Shown: one piece after another, positions 45,038 to 56,779 of the stretch
Position numbering within the stretch: the first letter of the stretch is position 1
How the letters are laid out: each line of letters begins with the position of its first letter
NCBI RefSeq assembly: GCF_001522545.3
Contig: NC_031769.1
Location: 149,435,198 to 149,499,197, forward strand
Direction of reading: 5' to 3'
Length of the DNA: 64,000 nt
DNA from: Parus major
Lineage: Eukaryota; Chordata; Aves; Passeriformes; Paridae
The notes under the pieces: generated by a model
What the model saw: the letters and a program-made list of their open reading frames with translations, nothing else
The model's database searches: none
Told to the model about the DNA's origin: nothing
Position numbers and translations under genes: made by a program

Positions 45038-45560
45038 CTGAGATTCCACCTGGAATTTGGATCCAGCTCTGGGATCCAGCACAGGAAGGATGTGGAGTGC
45101 TGGAAGGAGTCCAGAGGAGGCACCAAGGGGATCAGAGGGATGGATCAGCTCTGCTGTGAGGAAAGGCTGGGAGAATTTGGAATGTTCAGCCTGGAAAAGA
45201 GAAGCTTTGGGGTGACCTAACTGTGGCCTTCCAGGACCTGAAGGGATCCTGCAAGAAAGATGGAGAGAGACTTTGGACAAGGGATGGAGTGACAGGAGAA
45301 GGGGAAGGAGCTTCAAGCTTCCAGAGGGAAGGGTTAGATGGGATTTTGGGAATAAATCCTTCTCTCTGAGGTCGGTGAGGCCCTGGCACAGGTTTCCCAG
45401 AGAAGCTGTGGCTGCCCCATCCCTGGAAATGTTCCAGGACAGCTTGGATGAGGCTTGGAGCAGCCTGGGATAGTGGAAGGTGTCCCTGCCCACAGCAGGG
45501 GGTTGGAATGAGACAGTCTTGAAAGTCCTAACCTGAATCATTCCATGATTTTGGGATTTT
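45038..45560 (+). mobile_element. CR1 copy, about 0.5 kb
   Basis: GCTGAGATTCCACCTGGAAT, TGGAAGGAGTCCAGAGGAGG, GGATGGATCAGCTCTGCTGT, GTGACCTAACTGTGGCCTTC, CATCCCTGGAAATGTTCCAG and CCTGCCCACAGCAGGGGG lead to a tail with ATCATTCCATGATTTTGGG. It shares its 5' extent and wording with the minus-strand copy at 28001-28515. Confidence 0.93.
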
Positions 45561-46966
45561 CTGTCATAAATCAGTGATGTTGGAAGGCCATGGATTAGTG
45601 TCAGGATTGACCACGTTGCCTTTGACCCTTTAACATCATTTCCTCATCCACTTAAAACTGGTTTTAACGGGAGTTTGAGCCCTTTGGATTTGGGAGTTGG
45701 GAATCTGTGTCAGCAAAGCAGAACTGCTTAAATCTCTTTAAATCAATAAAACCCCAGCCCAGGACATCCAAAGGGATTTATTTCCCTTCTGTGTCAGCTC
45801 CAGGCAGGATCTCCTCTGCCTGATTCCCTTTTCCCAAAGGTTTTTTGGCAAATGGCTGGATCAATGAGGCCATAGAAAGTGTTTGTTTTTTGGTAATTTG
45901 AATTGTTTTGACAATTTCTATCACTCCTTCTGTGTTCACATGGATTTTTGAGCTCTAGAGATGCTCCACAGGGAAAATTCCCAGGCTCTGGAGGGCTCAG
46001 ACCCTGGTGGTGGCGGTGGGCCCCAAGTTCACATCATTCCCATCACCTACAACTCCCTGCCTCCATCCAAAGTGGATCCTGGTTTTCTCTCTTTTTCCTC
46101 CTTCCACATCACCATCCCACTTCCTCGCCAGCCTTAGTCAAGGAAAAATCCCATGGGATGCTTGAAACCAGTGAGGAAAAGATTTTTCCACCTTCTTAGG
46201 GATCCTTGGTGACCCTGGTGGGTGGAAAAGGGAAATTTCTATGGACAACATCAATCCTTCAGCCTCTTTATGTGGGAAATAAAATTCTGAAGTTATGAGT
46301 TTTTGAATTTTGGGTGCTTGGGAAGGAAAAGGGAGTGGATAATGTTTGGGAACTGGGTCAGGAACACCTCTACAAATAAAAATAAGCCTCCTGCAGGGCT
46401 CTCCTGGCTCCAGACAGGACACAGGGATGTCCATACGGTGCTGTCCCAATCCCATAAACCCCTCTGGATTGAGGCAGCAGCTGCCTCACCCCGTGATCTC
46501 CCCAGAACATCCCACAGGGATCATCTCAGCCTTAAAAAAAATAATAAATCCTTCTTCCAGGCATTACATCCCCCAGAATCCCAGACACCCCTCCTGCTCA
46601 CTGGCCCTGAACTGGAACACCTGACTCCAAAGTCTTTTTGCCCTCAGCTGATTTCATCTCCAAGGGAGAGGGTCAGGCAGGGAGCCAGCACATCCTGATG
46701 TTTCCCGGTTACTGGGGATGCTCCCAGCAGCTTGGGATGACCTGGATCTGCTGCCCGGTTGTCCCTGTCCCCAAAAAAGGGTCCCCAGGTTTGTGGAGAG
46801 GTGTCTGGAGGGCACAGGGCTGGTTAGAACACGATAAAAGCTCGGATATGAACATCCCTGAGGATTCCAGCGATCCTGACCTGCTCCCTCTCTCCAGCTC
46901 AGGTCTGTGTCAGCTTTTTCTTTGTTGTTCCTTTAAGCAGCTTTTCCAACGGATGCTACTGAGGAG

Positions 46967-46999
46967 AAAAAAAAAATAAAAAATAATAATAAAAAAAAG
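46967..46999. repeat. Adenine-rich low-complexity tract
   Basis: Adenine runs broken by single T and AAT units. There is no retroposed body upstream. Confidence 0.85.
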
Positions 47000-47450
47000 A
47001 GAACAGGCTAAAAAAAAATCGCAGGAAAGGTTTGCAAGGCCTGTGGGGACTGTCCCAAAGCAGGCTGCACTCTGCCGCGGGATGAGGTCCCAGAGCATCC
47101 ACAGAGAATTCCCGGTTTTCATCTACCCATCCCTGCCTGGTGTTCCCAGTCCCAGGCAGCTCCTGTCCCGAGATCCCTCCTTTCCCGGGATCCCACACAC
47201 CTGTACAGCCCCACATGGACACCTTTTCCATCCTCTGGATTCCGCCAGGAGCCTCCCACACACACACACAAACGCGCGGCGTTTCCCATAAGGAAAACTC
47301 ACCCCAAATCCGCTCCTAACGGGAACCAAGCGGGAGAGGATCCCACATCCCACCCTCATCCCTCTCCAGGAGCCTTTCCGCCCCCAAAATTCCCTCTCCC
47401 TTCGTCCTCTTGCCGTGCAGCCGCTAGACGGCAGATGAGGCTCGCCGAAA

Positions 47451-47475
47451 GGCTCTTCCCAAGCCGGGAAGAGCC
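47451..47475. repeat. Perfect 10-base inverted repeat
   Basis: GGCTCTTCCC and GGGAAGAGCC are exact reverse complements separated by AAGCC. It could extrude as a small stem-loop; no terminator or RNA context is evident in this eukaryotic sequence. Confidence 0.8.
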
Positions 47476-47499
47476 CATTCCAGTCGATTGGGATCATTT

Positions 47500-47830
47500 G
47501 TCCCAGCTCTCCCAAGTCGATGGAGCTGACACTTGGCAGTCAAAGGCTCTGATTAAGATGCCACAGTTGAGTTAAAGCGCTCATTAAGATTTGATGAGTA
47601 ATTGATCAGCGCATCAACAGGGAAGCGGGGCTGGAAAAAGAGGCTGGAAACACCTGGAAAAAGCTCCACGGGCTCCGTCCTTAAATAAAACTTGGGCTGG
47701 AGTTGGAATCTTAAAGGGATAATGTGGGGTTTGGAGGGGATGGGAGCGCTCCGGAGCCGCTGAGTGTAATAAACTTGATTTAATAGAAGCGGTGATTTAA
47801 AATTCCGGCTCTCTCGGCATTCCAGGGGCA
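47500..47830. promoter_or_regulatory. Candidate conserved non-coding block
   Basis: GCTCTGATTAAGATGCC, GAGTTAAAGCGCTCATTAAG, TTTGATGAGTAATTGATCAG, AATAAACTTGATTTAATAG and GGTGATTTAAAATTCC give a dense set of TAAT, TTGAT and ATTAAG cores. Unlike the flanks, the block is poor in GGAAT. It sits inside the longest transposon-free interval. A regulatory role is inference. Confidence 0.35.
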
Positions 47831-49665
47831 CATCCAGAGGGAGAGGGAGCGGGGGCTGGGCTGGAGCTGAGCCGGATCCCTTTATAGGGATGGGAAAGTG
47901 CTGACACTGATGGATTCGTTCCCGATTTTCCCCCAGCCTAGCTGGGTGTCTCTCACCGGTCCAGGAGGGATATTTGGGAATGGGATGCTGATATCCAGCC
48001 TTTCCCTCTGCCTTTTAAATCGTGGAATCTTTCATGGCTGGGGAAAAAGGAAGGAGAAGTGGCTGGAAATTGGGAATCACTCCCCGATTCCATCAAAGCC
48101 AGACTCGTAGAAACAGAGATTCACTGCAAGGAAAACACTTTCCTTTAAATTCTGCTGTGACAGGAAGGGAATTTGGGAGATAAAATAAGCCTTTAATAAA
48201 AATACACAATTCCTGCAGAGAAATCCTGATTTTCTTTTTCCACACATCCCCACACCCTGAATAATAGACATGCACATGAAAACCTGGGATAAATCTCGAG
48301 CGTCAGAGGTAAAGGAAAATCTGTCCTAAATCTTTGTCTCTTCCTCATTTTTAAGAGAGGAAGGTGGGAAAAATCCTGCTCCACACCCTGCACTGAAATA
48401 ATAAAATTACCCCTGCCTTAGGAATAAATCTAGGTTTCCTTACCCCTAAAAAACAAAGTTCTGGGGTCTGGCATTGCACTGGAACCACATTTTCCAAAGG
48501 ATTTTATGATCAAGAGTCAAAGAATATCTTGATTTCGGGGCTCATTTTATTGAATCCATAGGATCCTTCTCCCACCTGCATTTGGGGACTTTATGTGACA
48601 GCCCCAGGAAGAGCCATCGGATTTGTTCTGCCAAGGAGGGAAATACTGCCAGTGCCAATCGATTCTTGGGAATTGAGGCAGGGTCTGGCTCTTATTTTCC
48701 ATTCCCTCAGCGGGTTTGGCTCCAGAGGACATTGGGATAATAGCATGGAGAGAGGGACACATCCTGAAGGTGCTCCCTTCCTTTGGTTCCAGCTCTTTTA
48801 GGAGCAGAATCCCGGGAGGTTTTATTTTCTTATGGAATTCTGGGCTGGATTCTGATTGTGCCTCCCATATTCTCCTTTAGAACAAGCAGGGATCACCAGC
48901 AAACCTCTGGAAAACTCCTGGAATTTTGATAATATTAAGGGGAAAAAAAATCCTGACACCCTCTCTGGAATATGAAGTCCTTTTACTTCCACCCAGGAAT
49001 TTTTATGGTGTCCAAGATGCCCAGCACAGCAACTATAGGATCCAACTGAGATTCCCAAGGAGCAGGGATGCATTTCAACCTAATTAACCCATTCAATGAT
49101 CATTAATCACATTTCCATGGGATTATTTTCCTATCCCTAAATGCACGGGGGAAAAAAAATCCTAAAAAAATATATCCTGTTAAGAGAAAAGTGGGGAAAC
49201 CCTCACAGAAACCTGGAATTATTTTTGGAGCTGTTGTCTAAGTGTGCAGCCCATCATTTTTTTGGAAAATTACCTTTTCCTCTGCCTGAAAATCCTGACG
49301 AGTGGAAATGGAGTTGGAATTTCAACACCAAAAATACAGGGAAGAATTTGGGATTTGTCTTCCGAACAAAATCCACCTGGAAAATTTTCATCTGACGTTA
49401 CTCTGGCCTAATTTAGTCAAAGCAAAACATTTCATCTCCCCAGCAATGAAACAAGGCAGGAATCTCAACTTCCTAATCCAATAAATTGCCAAAACCAAGG
49501 TTTAACTCTGAACACTGGGAAAAACCAGGCAGAGCAGCAGCAGGAAGTTTTCCCCCGGAATTCCAAAATATTTTACTGTGGCACACTTGGAACAACTCAT
49601 TCTAAACGATTTAGTCCCAAAAAACAAAACCCCTTTAAAAAATCCCACAACCAGACTGATCCAAA

Positions 49666-49700
49666 TTTTTTTTTTTAATTTTTTTTTCAATTTTTCTTTT
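49666..49700. repeat. Thymine-rich tract
   Basis: Three thymine runs separated by AA, CAA and C. Confidence 0.85.
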
Positions 49701-50534
49701 GGACAAGGAGATGTTTTCCTGCAGAAAATTCCACTCCCAAAAAGTGTTGACCAGCATTTTGTGGGATTATCCCAAAGGAACAGCTTCAAATAACACGGAG
49801 CTGGGGCTAAAATGCATCTTCCCGACTGCAAGATATCCCCAGGTTTTGCTCCAGGGGAGGAAAAGGTACCTGAAAGGGATTTAGGGCATGGAGAGATCAG
49901 AGCCAGGCAAAATCTTGGGATCCAACCAGAGAGGCAGCAGCAGAAAAAGCTGCTTAAAATAAAGGAGCAGCTCCCAAATCTAAAATTAAGGAGGGAAATT
50001 AAATCATGGGAAGGGGAGGGTGAGAGATTGATGTGGGACAGATCTCCAGGGATATTTGGGGTGAGCCAAAACCATGAAGGAGCCAAAACCAAGGATCCCT
50101 GCCCATGCTGCAGGTTCCCAGCTGCAGAGATTCCCGGGATATTCCCAACCCAGCCTCAGTTTCCCTGATGCTCTTTGTTCTCTGGATGGAAATGCCACGG
50201 ATACATCCAAATTCAGGGTTGGAAAAGCAAGGGCAGGGAAGGAAACTGTGCTGGGAAAAGGGAATTTTTGGCTCTGTGAAGGGAGGCCAGAAGACAAAAA
50301 TAAATAGGAAAAAGAGTCTGGCAGCTCTGGCATGGGATCACCCAATCCATCAGGGGAAAAAAAAAAAAAGGGATATTAGGGTAAAAATTGCAGGAAAGCC
50401 TTGCAATCCCAGAATTTCCCATCCCATCTTGCTGACTGTTTTTCCTGCTGGCTGGGAAGGTAACAAACAGAGTCAGGAGGTCAGGAAAAGACAAGGAAAA
50501 TCCCAAGATTCCAGAAGCTGAGCTGGAAGCCAAA

Positions 50535-50748
50535 AAGCTGACGGAAGGTAGATTTTGATGGGATATTGGGAAAAGTTCTCCCCTGGAATAGAATTCCCAG
50601 AGAAGCTGTGGTTTCCCCATCCCTGGAAGTTTTCAAGGCCAGGTTGGATCAAGCTGGGACAGTGGGAGTTGTCCCTGCTCCCAACAGGAATGAGATGACC
50701 TTTAAGCCCCTTCCAACCCGAATCATTCCATGATTTTATGATTCTTCT
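50535..50748 (+). mobile_element. CR1 3'-end fragment
   Basis: TTTTGATGGGATATTGGGAA, ATTCCCAGAGAAGCTGTGGT, CCATCCCTGGAAGTTTTCAA and GGTTGGATCAAGCTGGGACA, with tail CCCTTCCAACCCGAATCATT followed by CCATGATTTTATGATTC. The GAGGCTTGGAGCAACCTGG phrase is partly deleted. Confidence 0.92.
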
Positions 50749-51089
50749 AGGGAAAAAATAAAAATACCATAAAACATTAAACAACCTGACTTTAGTCTGG
50801 ATTTTTATCCCACTTTTTTTTTTTTTTAATCCCATCCCAAGGCAGGACAGATCCAGGGAATTTGGCAGAGCTCCCTGGGGCTGTAGAATTCCGCAGCGGG
50901 GATTGGAGGGGGCACTCGGAGCGTGCAATTCCAGGCATCCTTTATTTTTTCCCCCCCATCTCCTTTCGATCCCGCTGCTCCAGCTCCTCTTTCCTGCTGA
51001 GGGCAGCTGAATTCCGAACTGGATTTCATCCCACACCGGCACAGACACGGAGCATCCCCCACCTCCAGCCGAACGCAGAGGTGGGAAAA

Positions 51090-51136
51090 CAAATAAATGA
51101 AGGGATGGATAAATAAATAAATATTAATAAATAAAT
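51090..51136. repeat. (AAAT)n microsatellite, interrupted
   Basis: AAATAAATGAAGGGATGG is followed by AAATAAATAAATATTAATAA, so two AAAT blocks flank a short unique piece. Confidence 0.88.
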
Positions 51137-51200
51137 GCGTTCCAAACCCTTTGTTTTTCCAGCCATCCCTGTTTATTCCACGGGTGGAAAAATGAGGAGA

Positions 51201-51252
51201 GGGGGGAAAAAAAAAAAAAAAGAAAAAAGAAAAAAAGAAAATAAAATGAAAG
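51201..51252. repeat. Adenine-rich low-complexity tract
   Basis: Long adenine runs with single G interruptions, preceded by a short G run. Confidence 0.9.
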
Positions 51253-51878
51253 AATAGGGGCAAAAAGCTGCCTTATTTCACGTGAATATTCCTGGGGTTT
51301 TTTTCCCTTCTCTCTGGGTTTTTTCCTTTCTGTTAACTCCAGCCCTGCCTGCTCCAGTGGAAATTCCTGCTGGAGAAAGGTGGATTTGTTTTGTTTTCCT
51401 GGATTTTTTTTTGTGCCTGCACAGGAGCAATTTTGATTCCCTGGAGGCCACCGGATCCTCCCTGCACCTGGGATGTCTCCGAGTGCCCTTTGAGTGCCCT
51501 TGGATTCTCCTCCTGTCCCAAACCACCCTTTTTTTCTCAAGCTTGGCAGAAAAATCATCCCCTTCCCTGCAATTCCCACCCCTTTTCCTGGATTTGGTAG
51601 AAATCCATCAATGTGTTGCAGGAATTTTGGGATATTTAAATGTCCTGGGGAAGACAGGCTTAAAGACGGGGTAGGTGGGGATAAAATTCCTCTTTCCATG
51701 GTTTGTCCTGGATTTTTAGGATATGTCATTATCACCCAGAAGGGTCAAATGACAAGGTCATTGAGCTCCACATGGATGTGGGGGCATCCCAAATTCCTGC
51801 TGTTCTCCTGGAATGGGGTTTTCCCACCATTCCAGCATTCCAGTGCTCCACTACCAAGGAGATCAGGCAGGAAGAGAT

Positions 51879-51922
51879 TTAAAAAAAAAATTTAAAATAA
51901 TAAAAAAAAAATAATAAAAAAA
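51879..51922. repeat. Adenine-rich low-complexity tract
   Basis: Adenine runs with TTT and AAT interruptions. Confidence 0.88.
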
Positions 51923-52829
51923 CGAGGAAAAGGGATCCCTAAAATGATAATTTAAAAAGCCAATCCCATTTTTAGGGATTTTTTTTTTTTAAATTCCATG
52001 GATTCTCCATCATTTATCAGCTCATAATGACCACAGCAATGTCCCCTTTTCCCCAAGAGCATTCCTTTGGGATGAAAGGGATGGAGAGAGGACAAAATAT
52101 CTTGGTTTGGTCAGTGCTGGGCATCACATCCCAGATCCAGGTGAGCCCAAACCAAGGTGGATGTGCTCCCCCTCTTTCCCACAGCAATCCAAGATAAAGG
52201 ACGGAGCAAGGGTTGGAGCTTTTCCAGGCTTCTCCTTGCACAGAAAAATGGTGGCTCCAAGCTCTGGTTCCTTTCCAGAATCCTTTGGAATTTTTCCTCT
52301 GTTTTGGATTTAAAATGTGACTTTGGCTTTCAAGTTTAAGGGGAGAGGATCCCGAGGTGACATTTGGGTCAATCCAATAAAACATCAGGATTTGCCATTG
52401 TTTCCGCTGCTGCTTTTTAAACGGGAACAAAACAACTTTTGACACTCAGGGCTGGGAATTCCTGACTTTCCCAAAGCTGCTCTGCAGGAAAACTTCCCAC
52501 TCACATTCCCTGGAGGGATTTGGATTGGTGGGACCTCTGGAAATCTCTGCTCCACTGCCACCTCTCCTCAAAAAGGGGCAGCTTTGAGGAATTTTTTTGT
52601 ACTAGGGAAACAAAACAAAAAAACAAAGCAACAAAAAAAAAGGAATTTCCAGTTTAAGAAATAAATCCAGAGGTTTTTTAGTTGTAATTTTCAGGGGAAA
52701 AACTCTTCTCCAGTCCTGCTTTGTTAGTTTGGTTTTGTTTTTTTTAAAGTATCCCCATATTTTCAAGCATCTAAAAGTTATCCAGGTGAGGATTTCCATG
52801 AACAACCATCCTGGATAACTTTGAGGAAG

Positions 52830-53075
52830 CAACTGGAGCTGTGTCAGGGGAGATTTGAGGTATCAGGAAAAGGTTTTTCCTTCAGAAGCTGGGCACGGGA
52901 ACAGGATCCCCAGGGAATCATCACAGCCCCGAGGCTGCCAGAGCCCAAGGAATGTTTGGAAAACCCTCTCAGGCACAGGGTGGGACTTTTTGGGATGCCC
53001 TGTGCAGGGCTTGGGGTGGGACTCGCTGATCTTTGTGGGCCCCTTCCATCCAGGATTATGATTCCAGGATTCACA
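52830..53075 (+). mobile_element. CR1 fragment of a third subfamily
   Basis: AACTGGAGCTGTGTCAGGGG, TATCAGGAAAAGGTTTTTCC, GGGAACAGGATCCCCAGGGA, CTCTCAGGCACAGGGTGGGA, GATGCCCTGTGCAGGGCTTG and GTGGGACTCGCTGATCTTTG, with tail GGGCCCCTTCCATCCAGGAT. The words GGCACAGGGTGGGA and CCTGTGCAGGGC mark a subfamily whose reversed relative lies at 59065-59302. Confidence 0.9.
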
Positions 53076-55182
53076 CACTCATCTGTGTCATTCCCAGAGT
53101 CCCTCAGACTTTCCTGGGAATCATTTAGAAAACGACTTTACATTTCTGCTCCCAAATAACATTTTCTAATCCCAAAAGGAGTCCTGAGGATGTGCCTTAA
53201 GCACATCCCTGCTGTGTTTACAAACACATCCGAGCACCACCGAGCATCCTTGGGAATGCCGGTGGATGCAAATTGGATAAACCCAGTCAATGAAGCCGGA
53301 GGGTTTCCCAGCAGCCCCAGGACCTGCGTATTCCAGCGTGTATTTATCCAGCTAATCTTCAAGATATTAGGGATAATCTTTGCCGTTTTCCTTTAATGAA
53401 GAGCCGACACGCTCGCCTGGAAGCTGTTTCTGCAGGGACCACCGGAGAGAAGGAATCAGATATCCCAGCTCCAATCGTTTATCACCATCAGATCAGGGAC
53501 GGAGCTTTTTCCCAGGTCTCTTCCCTCAATAATTCCCAGCATGTTCGGTCGTTAACCTCACTTAGCCTCCAGCAGAGCCTGGGAGACCAAACCGGGAAGG
53601 TTCACGCGTTATTCCCCGGCTGATCCATGTTGGGAATTCCAGGGCAGAGAGAGATAAGGAGGGAGGGCAAAGCAGGACGGGGGAATCCTTAAAAATCTTG
53701 GCCACAAACGATGTTTTCCTTGAACTGTGCCACTCTCCCAGTGACACCAAGCTCTGCTGAGCCGGAATCCAAGGAATTTCACGCTCGTTATCAGCTCCCC
53801 ACCAAGGGCTGTGACCTCATTAGCATTCCCAGACTAAGGGAAAAGGGATGCCAGCCAAGGATGCTGCAGGAGTGGGAAGTTTGTGGAGCAAGGATGCTGC
53901 CATGAGCAAGACAGAACTCCCAGAGAGGGGACTCTGCTCCCTCCAGCAGCCAGGTTTTCCCCACACCCATCCCTGTGCTCATCCAGAGGGTGTCTCCTTT
54001 CAGAGCGCTCCTATCCAAGCCTGCATCCCACAGGGTCCCTAAAATCCCTGAGTTAGCAGGAGCCGGTGCCATGGAGCTGACCAAATTCTGTGTCCATTAA
54101 CTACTTAACAAAATTCCCTGAGCCAGCCCCCGCCTCCAACACATCCAAGTTAATTCCCTTCCTCATTTCCAGGCCCAAAGCCAAGGCACATCTTTGTTTT
54201 CCCTCCTATCCTTGGAGAATTTGGGTCGGGAAAGGCTGCAGGATGAGCACTGCAGAATCCTGAGCTTTCTTAACCCCCCCACACCTGCATCACACTCCGG
54301 CTAAAAAATCTCCAGGAATATCCACAACAATATAATTCCATGACCAAAACAAATCCTCCATGGAAAAAAAAAATCCACCTGCTGTGCTGAGTCAACACTT
54401 TCTTGCTGCTTTGGGATTGTTTTTCCCCTTCCAGATTCCATCCGGGACCCTCAGTTATTCCTGATCTGTGGGATATGGGAATTCTGGAAGCTCCCAAACC
54501 TCATCACACATCCCATTCCCTGTTTTAGGGGGAATCCTAAAACACCAGTGCTCTGCACCCTGGATTCACTGTTATCCAGATGGAAGTCCAGTTGTTGGAA
54601 GCCAGCACATCCCTCACAAAGGTTAGTTCAGCAGGCAAATGGGATGGGAATTTTTTGGGTGCTTCAGATCACCTGGACACATAAAATGAGCACTCCCAGA
54701 TGTCCATTCCTGCCATCACCATCCTGGAAACCACCGCCTCATGTCCCCCCTCAAACTGGAACCCTAATGAAACTTCCCATCAAACCCAGTTGCTCCAGAT
54801 CCACCCACCCCAAATTTGCCCTCCCTGGAATTTCCAGCCACATCCACCATATTTTGGGAACACCAAAAACATTAATTTGGATGCTGAAGGGGGTCTTGGT
54901 GGAGTTTGGACTGCCAAGATTAGAAGCCACCTCAAATCCTCGGAGCAGCTGAAGTGACAGTGAAGGGTCTTCAATGGATCTTGACAGCTTGTCCAGATTG
55001 TCACTGACAAGATGTGAGTGACAGCTTTTCAGTCTTTCCCAGGATTGGGTGGGTATGGAGATTGAATTCCATCTGTCTGAATTAAATTCCATGGGATAAT
55101 CATGTCATTTTTCTGTCATTTTTTTACCAAAAATAGCATGGCCAGGAGGACCAGGGAAAGGATCATCTCCCAGTGCTGGCAC
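53076..55182. other. Unique sequence with a candidate element
   Basis: 53160-53640 is annotated separately. At 54950-55030, three TGACAG words (AGTGACAGTG, CTTGACAGCTTG, GAGTGACAGC) cluster within 75 bases. No gene recognised. Confidence 0.45.
53160..53640. promoter_or_regulatory. Candidate conserved block with two adjacent inverted repeats
   Basis: GGATGTGC (53188-53195) pairs with GCACATCC (53201-53208). Four bases on, TGTGTTTACAAACACA (53213-53228) is a second inverted repeat containing the forkhead core TGTTTAC. Further words include GGATGCAAATTGGATAAAC, GATATTAGGGATAATC and CGTTTATCACCATCAG. The texture is repeat-free and moderately CpG-containing. It could be an ancient repeat remnant or a regulatory element. 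Confidence 0.35.
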
Positions 55183-55710
55183 TGCTGAGGAACCCCAAAT
55201 CCTGGGATCAGTTTTGGACTCCTCATAACAAGAATGACATTGAGGGGCTGGAGCACGTCCAGAGAAGGGAACAGAACTGGAAAAGGGTCTGGAGCACCAG
55301 GAGTGGCTCAGGGATCTGGGAGAGCACAGCCTGGAGAAAATGAGGCCCAGGGGGATGTTCTGGCTCTCCACAACTCCCTGACAGGAGCGTGCAGCCAGGG
55401 GTGTGTCAGGCTCTGCTCCCAGGGAACAGGGGCAGGATGAGAGGAAACAGCCTCAGGTTGTGCCAGGAGAGGTTCAGGTTGGACATCAGGAGGAATTTCT
55501 TCATGGAAAGGGTGGTCAAGGATTGGAATGGGCCCAGGGAGGTGTTGGAGTCCCCATCCCTGGAGGTGTCCAAGGAAGGGCTGGACTCAGTGGCACTCAG
55601 TGCTCTGGACTTGTGACAAGGTGGGGATCAGTCACAGCTTGGACTCCAAGATCTTGAAGGTCTTTCCCAACCTGAACGATTCCACTCCATTTTTGTATTC
55701 CGTGATCTCC
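55183..55710 (+). mobile_element. CR1 copy, about 0.53 kb
   Basis: CTGGGATCAGTTTTGGACTC, AAGAATGACATTGAGGGGCT, GTCCAGAGAAGGGAACAGAA, CAGGAGTGGCTCAGGGATCT, TGGCTCTCCACAACTCCCTG, CAGGTTGTGCCAGGAGAGGT and GGAGGTGTCCAAGGAAGGGC. The tail is GAAGGTCTTTCCCAACCTGA. It is the most complete example of the GGTCTTTTCCAACCT-tailed subfamily here. Confidence 0.94.
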
Positions 55711-56779
55711 TGGAGTCCAGACCTGTACAGAGACCTCTTGTTTTGATCCTTGGGATCAGGAATTCCGATTCCAAAGGCTGGTAGACCTGTGTGCCAGTGA
55801 CCCTGGGCACGGCAGGGAGGGGGTGGCAGAGACACTTTAGTCCCTTGCAGACATCCACGTGAGCTGGATTGTGACTTCCCAAAGATTCATCCATTCCATC
55901 TGCATCCCATTTTGAAGTGGATCCTGGTTGAGGCTCCCATCTCACCTGCAAGAAGGGCTCAAATCCTGCTTTGGATTCCCTGGTCAACCCACACTTGCAA
56001 CACTGAATTAATCTGAGTCCTTGAATGAAGGCATACAGTGCTTGTTCTGGTCCAAGAAAAGAAGAAATCCTCAGGAATCCATGAAAGAAGAATTTCACAA
56101 CTTCACAGGATCTTTCTTGGAACAGCTGGAGACAGTCATGCTCTGGAACCAAACGAGACACAATCCCTTCACCTCCTTACCTTGAGTGTCTTCTGCTAAA
56201 ATTAAATTGAATTTTCTTCTTCTCACTCCATGAAACCCTCTGGGGCCTCCATCTTTGGTTCTGAGGTGTCCTTCCCTCTCCCTTGTCCCTCTAAAGCTGG
56301 AATGTTCTGATCCGTGGGGATTTTCCTAACACTTTTCATCATTCTCCAACTGATTTCACCACATCTCCCTGACAGTTTCCTCTGGGAACAGGACCTGGCA
56401 GGGAGGATGCTAAAGAGTTAACCCTCCTCCGTGGTTATCCAGGTGCTTCTCCGGGTGCAGCTCCCTTGGAGCCAGGAATCCTGCTGAGGTTTTCCGCAGG
56501 GCGACGGAGCCACTTAGTCCGCGCCACCGTCGGGAACGGGGATGGGGCTGAAAGCAGATCCCCGCTTTCAGGTGACACTGAGGAGCCCAGATTGGGTTTC
56601 TCCTGGGAGAGGAGGAGGTGAGGAGCAGCCCAAGGAGAGGGTGGATCCAGAGGGCTGTGAGGGACAAGCTGGCATCAGCACAGTCACGCAACCTCTGGCC
56701 TTTTGTTTGACCCATTGCTGGATGGTCCCACCAGCTTGAACAGTGGCCAAGAGGGCCACAGGCCCAGAGCAGTGATTGT
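55711..56779. other. Unique sequence with a small CpG cluster
   Basis: A short CpG-containing patch lies at 56495-56570. An in-frame ATG at 56542 runs for ten codons to CAGGTGACA, which could mimic an exon/splice-donor junction. No protein family, promoter core or acceptor context supports a gene. Confidence 0.4.

Larger units (their letters stand above)
45561..50534. other. About 5 kb free of recognised transposons
   Basis: This is the longest interval without any CR1 scrap. It holds an adenine-rich tract (46967-46999), a short CA run (47257-47271), a perfect hairpin (47451-47475), the candidate element at 47500-47830 and a thymine tract (49666-49700). No exon or RNA gene was recognised. 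Slightly higher CpG content is visible at 47270-47480. Confidence 0.5.
50749..52829. other. Unique sequence with several A/T tracts
   Basis: Simple tracts at 50813-50829 (T), 51090-51136 (AAAT units), 51201-51252 (A-rich), 51879-51922 (A-rich) and 52609-52641 (A-rich). A doublet GAGTGCCCTTTGAGTGCCCT sits at about 51480-51500. No transposon or exon was recognised. Confidence 0.5.
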
